Position numbers and translations under genes: made by a program
Notes under the pieces: generated by a model
The model's input: only the letters and a program-made list of their open reading frames with translations
The model's database searches: none
Told to the model about the DNA's origin: nothing
Source of the DNA: Leptotrichia wadei
GTDB lineage: Bacteria; Fusobacteriota; Fusobacteriia; Fusobacteriales; Leptotrichiaceae
Direction: 5' to 3'
Length of the DNA stretch: 64,000 bases
NCBI RefSeq assembly: GCF_007990445.1
Contig: NZ_AP019841.1
Coordinates: forward strand, 1,488,001-1,552,000
Part shown: positions 26,498 to 34,999 of the stretch, piece by piece
How positions within the stretch are numbered: position 1 is the stretch's first letter
Layout of the letters: the number at the start of each line of letters is the position of its first letter

Positions 26498-26823
26498 AAA
26501 TTACACCTCCTTTTGATTTTGAATATTATTTCTTTAGAAATTTTATCATTAATGATTTCTCTTCAATATTTTATACAAAAATTTTATCATGGATGTATCC
26601 TTTTTTCAATTTTTTTTACAAAAAAAAAGCAATTCATCTCCCGCTTGTAGAAGCCGGAGACTTCTTGCTATCTTTTTGTTAAAAATAATAAATATATGCC
26701 AAATGTTATAAAAGTTTCTATTCCACCTGTTGCCATTTCTCATCTCCGTTCTTTTTTATTTTATAACTTATTATATCACATTAACTATTTTTTAGCGATA
26801 CTACTTTTTTATTTCTTAATTTT

Positions 26824-27309
26824 TTAAAAAATAATCCTCATATTATACCAAACCGCACCCCCATGAGTTGACTCTGATAACCCTTCATTCACAAACCCAA
26901 TCTTCCCATAAAATGGAACAAGCCTATCTTTACAAGTCAACACAACACCCTTTCTTCCAGCACTTTTCGCATCTTCCACAACTTTTCTCAAAACTTTCTC
27001 AGCATAACCTCTCCGTCTAAATTCTGGAAGCGTGTTCACTCCAAAAATCATCTGCCAATCGCCATTTTCATCATGTAAATTAGGATTTTCAAACATTTCA
27101 TCTGTCAAAATTTCATCATTCGTAGCCATCCCATTTACAAACGAAATAATTTTACCATCCTCATTTTCCAAAATCCAAAAAAAATCTGGATAAATTTCCA
27201 ATCTCCCACGAAAACTCTCTTCCGTTGCCGCCTCCGCAGCAGGAAAACACTCTGCCTCAATTCTTGTCAATTCTTCTAAATCATTAATTGTTGCTTTTCT
27301 AATTTTCAT
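26824..27309 (-). CDS. GNAT-family N-acetyltransferase
   Basis: The 161-residue protein shows the GNAT fold: MKIRKATINDLEELTRIE at the start, acetyl-CoA loop motif FRRRGYAEKVLRKVV (about 105-120), and the C-terminal FYGKIGFVNEGLS strand typical of the family. The acyl acceptor cannot be predicted. It starts at ATG 27309 with an AAGGA site and stands alone upstream of the putP remnant. Confidence 0.88.
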   Translation of the reverse strand: MKIRKATINDLEELTRIEAECFPAAEAATEESFRGRLEIYPDFFWILENEDGKIISFVNGMATNDEILTDEMFENPNLHDENGDWQMIFGVNTLPEFRRRGYAEKVLRKVVEDAKSAGRKGVVLTCKDRLVPFYGKIGFVNEGLSESTHGGAVWYNMRIIF

Positions 27310-27591
27310 TTTTTATTTTTCCTTTTCTAATTTTTTATAAATTTTCAAAATTAAGAGAGTACAAATTTTTGTATAATAAAATAATTAATTAATTTATTTA
27401 GTTTATAGTTTTTAAAAAAATTAAATACTCTCAAAACTAATAAAAATAATCTATCTTTTTACTTTCTAGAACAATTAGAATAAACAATATTCCTGTTTCT
27501 AAAAAATTTCAACTTATGAAATTTCAATTAATTCCTGACATTCTTTACCATGTATTATATTTTGAGTTTACACAAAATTATGGATACTCTC

Positions 27592-28239
27592 TTAATCAAA
27601 AACAACCTTCCATTTATCCCTATTTCTATTCGCCTCAAAGCACATTTTTATTTGCTCAGCTGTGATTTTCTTTGTTTCCAGTTCAGGCAATTCATCAATC
27701 CCAAAATATCTGCTGTCAACCGTTTCAATATTTTTCTCAAATTTTCCACTCACATATTCACACAAAACAAATACTTTCGTTATACCGTATGGTATCTTTT
27801 TACCTTGATTTTTTGTAACATCAAGCAAAGCTATAATCATCTCAGCACTAGTCTCAATCCCAGCTTCTTCCTTAACTTCCTTCAACACATTTTCCTTCAC
27901 AGAAAGATAAACATCCGCCCATCCACCTGGCAATGCCCATTTTCCATTACTTTCCTGAATTAAAAGAACTTTATCATTTTCAAAAATCACACCTCTCACA
28001 TCAATTTTAGGTGTCTGATATCCAACTTCATTACAAAATAAATCCTTTACCTTTTCCACCGAAATCTCAGTTTTGTGTGCCACCATTTCTGCCGAAATCT
28101 CCCTAATTCTCTCAAACCGCTCAATATCGAACTTATCTTTTCCATAAGCAAGTCCTGCTTGTGCTAGACTTTGAAGTTCAATTGCCCAGTCTAGCCATTT
28201 TTGTTCTTCTTCTTTATTTTCTTCTTCATTTTTATTCAC
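27592..28239 (-). CDS. Nudix hydrolase with N-terminal NUDIX_N-type domain
   Basis: The 215-residue protein starts at GTG 28239, decided by an AGGTGAT site 6 bases upstream. The N-terminal helices (KWLDWAIELQSLAQAGLAYG) resemble the NUDIX_N_2 domain found in ADP-ribose pyrophosphatase-like enzymes. The Nudix box is GGWADVYLSVKENVLKEVKE; the catalytic KEVKEEAGI end is intact, but the first Glu of the GX5E part is Leu. The likely substrate is a nucleoside diphosphate linked to another moiety (family knowledge). No operon partner is seen. Confidence 0.85.
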   Translation of the reverse strand: MNKNEEENKEEEQKWLDWAIELQSLAQAGLAYGKDKFDIERFERIREISAEMVAHKTEISVEKVKDLFCNEVGYQTPKIDVRGVIFENDKVLLIQESNGKWALPGGWADVYLSVKENVLKEVKEEAGIETSAEMIIALLDVTKNQGKKIPYGITKVFVLCEYVSGKFEKNIETVDSRYFGIDELPELETKKITAEQIKMCFEANRNRDKWKVVFD

Positions 28240-28379
28240 TGATTATCACCTACTGTTTAAAGTTATTAATTAATTGCTATTCTTCAATATTAGCCTATGT
28301 TATAAAAATTTTATTTAGAAAATCATGATGAAATCATTAATCAGGAATATAAATTAATGAATTTTTTTATTTTTAAAAT

Positions 28380-29330
28380 TTATATCTTCATCAATTTTTT
28401 TAAATAATCCTTTGCTATCTCATCATTTTCTATTAATCTTAGACTGTTTACTATTGATATTCTATATTCTTTATCTACATTTTCCAAAAATTCATTTTCC
28501 AAAAGCGGAATTATTTCATCAAATCCTTTCACACCTAAAAATCTAACTAAATTTTTTCTTGTATCTAAATCAAATAATTTTAAATATTTTTTAAAAATTG
28601 GAATCACATTTTTATGTTTTTTTTCTAAAAGAATTAAGTCATAAATTGTATTAAAATTATAACCTAAATTATTTATTTCTTTTAAAAAGTTTTCCTGTAA
28701 ATTATTTGTTTCTTCTCTCTTGTATAAATATTCACTATTAAAATACTCTCCATAAAAAATTGATTTCATTTTATCCGTTATAATTTTATAAATTTTTTTT
28801 ATTTTTTCAATAAATTTCAATATTTCCTTTTTAAACTCTTCGATTTTAATAAAAGATTTTCCTTTTAAATTAGTAAATTCAATTTTATATGTCATATTAT
28901 CTCTATATTTATTTGTACTATCCCAAGAAACTTCTATTTTATCATTAATTTTTCTAAACATTACATCAGGATACACCATTTCGAGTCCTGAAAAAGTCCA
29001 TAAATGCCGTTCACTCCATTCATGAATTTTTTCAAACCATTCTATCTCTTCATGATTCTTATTTCCCATTTCATATGCTTTTTCTCTTATTTCAATTCCA
29101 CAATTTCCTTTTATTTTATACGGAAACTTATCTTCTTCACTCAAAATAAATTTTAAATTATTCTCAAACCAATCCGATAAAAATATTAAATTTGCTGTAT
29201 CCTTTTCTATTTTCCCATCAACTGTAAATTCACAAATATTTTTTCCTTCAATTTTTAATTCCAATTCAAAAGCTGCATAAAAAAATTCTGGTCTATGAAT
29301 AAAATTTATTGAAAATTTTTTTGGTTTCAT
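28380..29330 (-). CDS. Uncharacterised protein with C-terminal HEAT-like helices
   Basis: I do not recognise this 316-residue protein. The first 170 residues look like mixed beta structure (for example AAFELELKIEGKNICEF, KIEVSWDSTNKYRDN). The rest is helical, and two units such as NVIPIFKKYLKLFD and DEIIPLLENEFLENVD resemble HEAT repeats. There is no signal peptide or membrane segment. It is a lone gene between the Nudix gene and tnpB copy B, with low G+C like its surroundings. It may be a member of a Fusobacteriota-specific family. Confidence 0.7.
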   Translation of the reverse strand: MKPKKFSINFIHRPEFFYAAFELELKIEGKNICEFTVDGKIEKDTANLIFLSDWFENNLKFILSEEDKFPYKIKGNCGIEIREKAYEMGNKNHEEIEWFEKIHEWSERHLWTFSGLEMVYPDVMFRKINDKIEVSWDSTNKYRDNMTYKIEFTNLKGKSFIKIEEFKKEILKFIEKIKKIYKIITDKMKSIFYGEYFNSEYLYKREETNNLQENFLKEINNLGYNFNTIYDLILLEKKHKNVIPIFKKYLKLFDLDTRKNLVRFLGVKGFDEIIPLLENEFLENVDKEYRISIVNSLRLIENDEIAKDYLKKLMKI

Positions 29331-29414
29331 ATCTATCGCCTACTTATTGCTTCTTAATCTAATTTATTTACTAAAAACTTTCACTTTCTTTCCATAAAAT
29401 GCTATCCCTATCTG

Positions 29415-29524
29415 TGAACTACTCTCGCTTTTAGAAGCGGGAGCTTCTTGGGAAGTATCTGCTTTTATTAGCCAAATATATTTATCAAGCTCTTTGGGCA
29501 GTTCCTGCCCTGTTTCTTTATTTC
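29415..29524 (-). ncRNA. Predicted omega-RNA (right-end) region, copy B
   Basis: It matches the conserved 3' region of copies A and C. The GGGCAG/CTGCCC stem keeps its pairing although the loop differs, and the terminal hairpin is near perfect. The presumed guide starts CAGATAGGGATAGC. Confidence 0.6.
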
Positions 29525-30619
29525 CTAATATTTCAACATTTCTTTTCCAACATCTCTTATATTCAGTGCCGCATTATAATCTCTATCAATTTCAATCCCA
29601 CAGCACTCACATTTATAACTTCTTTCTGATAATTTCAGTTCCTCTTTAACGTTTCCACATTTACTGCAAGTTTTCGACGATGGAAACCACTTATCTATCT
29701 TCAAAAATTGCTTTCCTAAAAACATCAGTTTATACTCAAGCATTCTCAAAAACATTCCCCATCCATTATCTCCTACACTTTTCCCAAAATTTAATGCCTG
29801 ACTCATCCCTTTCATATTCAAATTTTCAACAACCACAGCATTATAATCTTCAGATAATTTTCTCGATAATTTATGTAGAAAATCTCTTCGGCAATTTTTG
29901 ATATACTCATGTAATTTCGATATTTTCGCTTTTTGCTTATACCAATTTTTAGAAAATTTCACTTTTTTTGATAATGATTTCTGCAATTTTTTCAATTCTT
30001 CTTCCAACATCCTAAAATATCTTGGATAATCAGCCCTTTGGTTTTCAGAACTGACAAATAATTCAGACATTGAAAAATCAAGCCCAATCACTTTATCTTT
30101 ACTAGCTACCTTTTGAATTTCTTTTTCAAATTCCGTCAAAACAGAAACATAGTAATTTCCATTACTGTTTGTCAATGTTACCGACTTTATTCTATAATTC
30201 TTTGGTATTTCTCTATGATATTTTAATTTTATTCTTTTCAATTTCGGCAAAATCAAATATTTGTTTTCCTCTATTCTTATCGGATTGTTCACACAATTTG
30301 TCGTATAACTTTTAACACTATTCTTTTTAGATTTGAACCTTGGAAATTTCGCTCTCTTCTGAAAAAAATTCGTAAATGATCGTTTTACATTCAATTGAGC
30401 ATTTGAAAGTGCCAAACTGTCTACTTCTTTTAGAAATTGATTTTCACTTTTCAAACTGGCAGGTGTAATTATTTTATTTTTTCCAGCTTCATAAAATTTA
30501 TTCGCAGTATACAAGATCGTATTGTAGACAAAACGAACACATCCAAAAGTCTTATTTATCAATAATTCCTGCTCTTTATTTGGATAAATTCTATATTTGA
30601 ATGCTAAATTATATTTCAT
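29525..30619 (-). CDS. tnpB: RNA-guided endonuclease TnpB, copy B
   Basis: The 364-residue intact protein starts at ATG 30619 with an AGGAGG site. It has an N-terminal helix-turn-helix (AFKYRIYPNKEQELLINKTF) and the split RuvC domain: Asp in VIGLDFSMSE, Glu in VVVENLNMKGM, and Asp in DRDYNAALN. The four-cysteine zinc ribbon is CSKCGN and CECCG. Family members cut DNA next to a short motif, guided by RNA from the element's right end, and help the element persist. It could serve copy A in trans. Confidence 0.93.
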   Translation of the reverse strand: MKYNLAFKYRIYPNKEQELLINKTFGCVRFVYNTILYTANKFYEAGKNKIITPASLKSENQFLKEVDSLALSNAQLNVKRSFTNFFQKRAKFPRFKSKKNSVKSYTTNCVNNPIRIEENKYLILPKLKRIKLKYHREIPKNYRIKSVTLTNSNGNYYVSVLTEFEKEIQKVASKDKVIGLDFSMSELFVSSENQRADYPRYFRMLEEELKKLQKSLSKKVKFSKNWYKQKAKISKLHEYIKNCRRDFLHKLSRKLSEDYNAVVVENLNMKGMSQALNFGKSVGDNGWGMFLRMLEYKLMFLGKQFLKIDKWFPSSKTCSKCGNVKEELKLSERSYKCECCGIEIDRDYNAALNIRDVGKEMLKY

Positions 30620-30756
30620 GAAATTACACCTCCTTTTGATATTGTATCATATGTATATTTTTTTTCAATTTTTTTACAAAAAAAGCAATTTATCTTCCAC
30701 TTATAAAAGTCGGAGACTTCTTGCTATCTTTTTGTTAACCCACATTTACCTATTTC

Positions 30757-31938
30757 CTAGTCTTCCAAAATTTCCTTCGCAAAACTTCCTTCTTTTTCAG
30801 TCCCCAATAAAATTTCCTCAACAGTCGCCGCAATATCAGCAAAAGTTTTTCTAGTTCCAATATTTACATTCTTTTTAACATTTTTACCGTAAATCAATAT
30901 TGGAATGTACTCTCTTGTGTGGTCTGTCCCTTTATAAGTAGGGTCATTTCCGTGATCGGCAGTGATAATCAAGATTTCATCATCTTTCAAGTTTTTCTCA
31001 ATTTCAGGTAACCAATTGTCAAATTCAATCAAAGCATTTACATAACCTTCCACATTTCTTCTATGCCCATAAACTGCATCAAAGTCAACCAAATTAGTAA
31101 AAATCAATCCTTTTGTATCTTCTTTCAATGCCACAATTGTTTTCTTAATTCCATCCAAATTATCTTGATTAGCTTTTCTGTTGTCTGTAATTCCTTTTCC
31201 ATTGAACAGGTCGCTCGTTTTTCCAATTCCAACTACATCAAGTCCAGCTTTTTCCAATCTTTCAAGCATTGTTTCTTTTGGCGGATCAATCGAAAAGTCG
31301 TGTCTGTTCGCAGTTCTTTTAAATTCTCCAACTTTTTTACCAACATAAGGTCTTGCAATTACCCTTGCCACAGGTGATTTTTCATTACAAATTTCAAGTG
31401 CGATTTCACATGCTTTGTAAAGTTCTTCTAATGGTATAATTTCTTCATTCGCAGCAATTTGAAACACAGGGTCTGCTGAACCGTAAACTATCCAATTTCC
31501 AGTTTTAATTTGTTCTTCTCCATATTGGTCAATCGCTACAGTTCCTGAAATTGGCTTATTCAACATAGCTTTTCTTCCAGTTTTTTCTTCAAATTCCTTT
31601 ATAACTTCATCTGAAAATCCATTTTGATAGTTTGGAAACGGTCTTTCCAACGGCACACCAGCAATTTCCCAATGTCCAGTCGTAGAATCTTTCCCATGCG
31701 ACACCTCAATCGCTCTTCCATAGGCCCCTTCAGCACTTTCCACAGCTGGAGTCCCTTCAATCTCAGTAATATTTCCAAGTCCTAATTTACCCATATTAGG
31801 CAAACTCATTCCACCGTGAGCTTTCGCCATATTTCCTAAAGTATTTGACCCACAGTCATCAAATAAATTCGCATCAGGCAATTCTCCTGCTCCAACACTG
31901 TCTAAAACTATTATTGTTATTCTTTCAATTTTTTTCAT
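30757..31938 (-). CDS. deoB: Phosphopentomutase
   Basis: The 393-residue alkaline-phosphatase-superfamily enzyme interconverts (deoxy)ribose 1- and 5-phosphates. It begins MKKIERITIIVLDSVGAGE, with the first metal Asp. HGKDSTTGHWE holds the phosphorylated Thr, and the metal ligands recur in DFSIDPPKE and ITADHGNDPTYKGTDHTRE. The start ATG 31938 has an AAGGA site; the open frame further upstream is not conserved. With deoC at 38748 it completes the deoxynucleoside salvage route, though the two genes are not in one operon. Copy B of the tnpB element lies right behind it. Confidence 0.95.
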   Translation of the reverse strand: MKKIERITIIVLDSVGAGELPDANLFDDCGSNTLGNMAKAHGGMSLPNMGKLGLGNITEIEGTPAVESAEGAYGRAIEVSHGKDSTTGHWEIAGVPLERPFPNYQNGFSDEVIKEFEEKTGRKAMLNKPISGTVAIDQYGEEQIKTGNWIVYGSADPVFQIAANEEIIPLEELYKACEIALEICNEKSPVARVIARPYVGKKVGEFKRTANRHDFSIDPPKETMLERLEKAGLDVVGIGKTSDLFNGKGITDNRKANQDNLDGIKKTIVALKEDTKGLIFTNLVDFDAVYGHRRNVEGYVNALIEFDNWLPEIEKNLKDDEILIITADHGNDPTYKGTDHTREYIPILIYGKNVKKNVNIGTRKTFADIAATVEEILLGTEKEGSFAKEILED

Positions 31939-32026
31939 TTTTTTATTTTCCTTTCTTTTTTTATTTACTAATATTATACCTTTTATGTTTTTTAAAGGCA
32001 AATAAATTCCCTGTTTTTTGTTATTT

Positions 32027-33256
32027 TTAGTAATTAGAACCAAATATAAACATAGCCATATATGATTTATATTCAATAATTTTAATAGAAAATGTAACAT
32101 ATGTGTAATATTCATATAAATATGCACAGTTTTTACATTTATCTTCTTCTAATAAATAAAAATTCAATGGTTTTCCCAGTCCGTTTATATAATATTTTGT
32201 TTCAATAGTTTCAAAAAAATCTTTATAATATTTATATTCTCTATCATTTTGATTCTCTATTATAAAATCAACTGATTCAGAATAGTGATTACATTTTTTG
32301 AATGAAATTTCCATATTTTGTATTTCTTTTATAGTATTATTGTATATCAATTTTCTTTTTCTAGTTTCTTCTGGAATCAACGCAGAAAATTTATTTTTTA
32401 TCGCTGTACTAAAATCTATTTCATTATTTTCTCCTATATAAAAAGCATCAAATTTAAAATCTACTGTTATATCTTCAACTTCAACATCTTTAAACAATCC
32501 AATATATGCACCATTTAAAAAATTAGAAATATTTTCTTCCTCATATAATTTTGAAGTTCTTTTTTTTAATTTTTTTAGATTATCTTTTATAATTTGAAGT
32601 ATAAAAACAACAAAAAGGTTTAATGATTCCGATTTTTTTGATTTATTGATAATTTCATAATATTTTTCTATATTTTCTTGTATTAATATTTCTAATGGTA
32701 TCCATGCAAAAAAACTTTTCCATTTTGATAAAATTAAAATTTGCCATAATCTTCCCATTCTACCATCTTCAAAATGTGACATTTTTGCTATTTCATAATG
32801 TAAAATACAAGATTTTATTAAAATATTCAATTTACTCTTTTTTAACCAAGAAAATAATTCTTTTAAATATTTTGAAAAATTTTGAACTAAATCTTTGTTA
32901 TCTGAATTTACCAAAATTCTATAAATATCTAAAAAATCCTTTACTGAAAATGGATTTAAAAATTCTATTTTCTCATAAAGATCATTTATCTTTTTTATTT
33001 TTTCTATATTTTCAAATGATAGTTCACTTGAATTCCCTTTTACTATATTTGAAACTTCTTCTAAAGTTAAGTCTTTAATTTTATTCTTAAACATTAAATA
33101 AATTATTTCTATCCTATTTTTATATTTTATAACAAAATCAGGATTCGTTTTTTCTAAAATTGTTATTTCTCCAACTATCTCTGTAATTTCAGTCAAAAGA
33201 TTCATTACATTATTTGTAATCTTAAATGCTGGATTATAACCACATTCTTTTCCCAT
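32027..33256 (-). CDS. Degenerate Fic-fold protein with novel C-terminal domain
   Basis: The 409-residue protein follows the Fic-family helical layout: FKITNNVMNLLTEITEIVGEI (start), NPFSVKDFLDIYRILV, LIKSCILHYEIAKM, then GRLWQILILSKW and FAWIPLEILIQENIEKYY. The expected catalytic HPFxDGNGR loop is SHFEDGR (160-166): the His is shifted or replaced and the phosphate-binding NG is missing. The flap segment that normally follows the KFR motif between residues 117 and 120 is also absent. Catalysis by the usual AMP-transfer route should be impossible. Residues about 245-409 match nothing I know and replace the usual C-terminal winged helix. It begins 17 bp after the upstream gene ends. Confidence 0.68.
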   Translation of the reverse strand: MGKECGYNPAFKITNNVMNLLTEITEIVGEITILEKTNPDFVIKYKNRIEIIYLMFKNKIKDLTLEEVSNIVKGNSSELSFENIEKIKKINDLYEKIEFLNPFSVKDFLDIYRILVNSDNKDLVQNFSKYLKELFSWLKKSKLNILIKSCILHYEIAKMSHFEDGRMGRLWQILILSKWKSFFAWIPLEILIQENIEKYYEIINKSKKSESLNLFVVFILQIIKDNLKKLKKRTSKLYEEENISNFLNGAYIGLFKDVEVEDITVDFKFDAFYIGENNEIDFSTAIKNKFSALIPEETRKRKLIYNNTIKEIQNMEISFKKCNHYSESVDFIIENQNDREYKYYKDFFETIETKYYINGLGKPLNFYLLEEDKCKNCAYLYEYYTYVTFSIKIIEYKSYMAMFIFGSNY

Positions 33257-33272
33257 ATCCTCAAATCATCCT

Positions 33273-34139
33273 TTATTTTTTATAATTTTTAGGCATTACA
33301 TTATTTTGGAAATAATAGAAATTAAATTTTACACTATTAAAATTTGTATTTTCATAATTAATTATTACTTTTTTATCTGTTTCAAAAAAATCATCCATAA
33401 TATAAATTTCTTTTTTCTTTTCAGATATTGATATACTGCAATTATTATATCTTTTCATAATATAATCTTTTCTAAAAAATTTTATCATAGTCATCACTAG
33501 TAATAATATTATTATTACAAATAATTCAATCATTAATTCTAAATCCCCCCAAGCAACTCCAACCGAAAAAATTGATACTATGCTAAATATTGAACAGCAC
33601 AACATATGAAATCTTTCAAAAATCGAATATCTCACATATAATTTTTCTCCATTCACTTTTTCACGAATTTCTTTTTCAGGATAACCTATTTTCTCCAAAA
33701 AATATTCCAAAATTTCATCTTTATCTTTTATATCACAAAAAACATAACTTTTCTCATGATTATTTTCTATTGAAACATCAGTTACCAAATTATAAACACT
33801 TATTGTACTGTCAAAATTTAAAAGAATATCATACGATCCTAATATATTCTTTCTAACTATCAATTCCTTTATGTCACTATATTCAATAGTTTTCTCAAAA
33901 AATAGACCTTTTATTTTGACCTCATAATCAGAAAAATCAAATTTTATCTTGCTTTTAATAATCATTACCAAAAGAAATCTGTATACAAAATAACTTATTC
34001 CAATAACCAAAAAAATTATTCCAACCTTTTCTTTTTTATTAAATAAAATATCAATTCCTCCTAATAAATGACTTAAATATATTACTAGAAAAAATATATC
34101 CCACATATTAATTTCAAATTTTGAATATCTTATTTTCAT
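33273..34139 (-). CDS. Uncharacterised membrane protein, possible PH-like domain
   Basis: The 288-residue protein has two N-terminal membrane segments (IFFLVIYLSHLLG and GIIFLVIGISYFVYRFLLVMII) and two central ones (SIFSIVSIFSVGVAW and LFVIIILLLVMTMI). Between them is a soluble stretch rich in strands (EVKIKGLFFEKTIEYSDIKEL), like bacterial PH domains. The start ATG 34139 is fixed by a GGAGA site that overlaps an earlier ATG at 34154. It lies 16 bp upstream of the Fic-like gene, so the two are probably cotranscribed. No function can be given. Confidence 0.7.
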   Translation of the reverse strand: MKIRYSKFEINMWDIFFLVIYLSHLLGGIDILFNKKEKVGIIFLVIGISYFVYRFLLVMIIKSKIKFDFSDYEVKIKGLFFEKTIEYSDIKELIVRKNILGSYDILLNFDSTISVYNLVTDVSIENNHEKSYVFCDIKDKDEILEYFLEKIGYPEKEIREKVNGEKLYVRYSIFERFHMLCCSIFSIVSIFSVGVAWGDLELMIELFVIIILLLVMTMIKFFRKDYIMKRYNNCSISISEKKKEIYIMDDFFETDKKVIINYENTNFNSVKFNFYYFQNNVMPKNYKK

Positions 34140-34231
34140 ATAATTTATCTCCATATTTTACTATTTCTTTCAATACTTTCTCCCTTTTTTTATTTAATTA
34201 TATCTTTTCTCTATTTTAAAAGCAATTAATT

Positions 34232-34918
34232 TTAATATTTTTTATAATATTTCTCTACAATATCTGTTACATCTATGCTTACATCTAGTTCTGTATTCAA
34301 ATATATTTTATCATCCTTTTTCAAAAATGCTTCCCAAATTTTTCCCGTATTCAAATAAGCCGTAACAATTTCAAAATCATTTTTTAAAATTTTTACTATT
34401 CCTCTATTTCTTAGTTTCGATACTTCTTTAAAAAAATTTTCAATATTATCATCTAATTTATCTATATCAACAAAATATATATCATAAAATAATTGTTTTT
34501 TATATTCTTCAAATGTATCAAAATATCCTTTAAAATTACTCAATCCTAACCACTGCAACAAAATATCTGAATAAGAAATTTTATTTATTAAACTTATTTC
34601 TTCTTTAGATATCAACCTTAATAACTGCTGTTCAGTAAATTTCAAAGGTAAATATTTATAATCGTACTGATGAATCTTTTCTCGAAATGGAACCATTAAA
34701 AAATTATTCTCAAATTTTACTATACCCGTATCACATTTATTTTTTATATCCCCATAATTAAATTCAAACACAAACTTATATCGTGCTTCTTCATTATAAG
34801 AAATTAATTCATAACAGTATCCATAATAAACAATTTCATTATTTTTCATAATTTGAAGGTAATCCTCATAGCAACTATCATAATAATTTTCATCCCAAGT
34901 AATTATACTTACATCCAT
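34232..34918 (-). CDS. Uncharacterised protein (228 aa)
   Basis: Not recognised. It is an acidic, Tyr/Asp-rich soluble protein that starts MDVSIITWDENYYDSCYEDY with an AGGATGAG site. It appears to be alpha+beta throughout (for example YKFVFEFNYGDIK and FFKEVSKLRNRGIVKIL). There is no signal or membrane segment. It lies 92 bp upstream of the membrane-protein gene and in the same direction, so it may be part of one transcriptional unit with the Fic-like gene. Confidence 0.65.
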   Translation of the reverse strand: MDVSIITWDENYYDSCYEDYLQIMKNNEIVYYGYCYELISYNEEARYKFVFEFNYGDIKNKCDTGIVKFENNFLMVPFREKIHQYDYKYLPLKFTEQQLLRLISKEEISLINKISYSDILLQWLGLSNFKGYFDTFEEYKKQLFYDIYFVDIDKLDDNIENFFKEVSKLRNRGIVKILKNDFEIVTAYLNTGKIWEAFLKKDDKIYLNTELDVSIDVTDIVEKYYKKY

Positions 34919-34999
34919 TTTATCTCATCCTGTTTATATTAATTTATTCTTGAATTATCATAATTTTTTATAATTCTTAAATATTTAAAAATTTAAATT

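Larger units (their letters stand above)
25287..26679 (-). mobile_element. IS200/IS605-group element with solitary tnpB, copy A
   Basis: The ends were set by comparing three copies and by restoring putP. On the minus strand the left end starts ACAAAAAGATAGCAAG and the right end finishes GGGAGTAGTTCA. It holds only tnpB; no tnpA is present. There is no target duplication, and insertion follows TTA, as expected for this group. The right end carries a perfect hairpin (CTCCCGCTT/AAGtGGGAG with one wobble), and the left end an imperfect one (TCTCC/GGGAGA). It must have been moved by a TnpA in trans. Confidence 0.88.
23925..26736 (-). pseudogene. putP: Sodium/proline symporter putP, split by a tnpB element
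   Basis: An SSF-family transporter is interrupted by the element at 25287-26679. The 5' piece starts at ATG 26736 with a GGAG site and gives 19 native residues (MATGGIETFITFGIYLLFL) before reading into the element and stopping at TAG 26668. The 3' piece resumes in frame at 25286 (LAIGVYFYVKT, EEYILGGRGVGYWVTA, SAQASDMSGWLLLGLPG) and continues to 23925. Joining 26680 directly to 25286 restores one 472-residue frame that aligns with PutP without a gap across the junction. The symporter is therefore inactive unless the element is lost. The ATG at 25196 lacks the first helix and is unlikely to give a working protein. Confidence 0.9.
29415..30735 (-). mobile_element. IS200/IS605-group element with solitary tnpB, copy B
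   Basis: It has the same ends as copy A (ACAAAAAGATAGCAAG to GTAGTTCA on the minus strand), again after TTA. It inserted 21 bp downstream of the deoB stop codon, so no gene is broken. It is about 70 bp shorter than copies A and C because part of the segment between the left-end hairpin and the tnpB start is missing. Confidence 0.87.
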
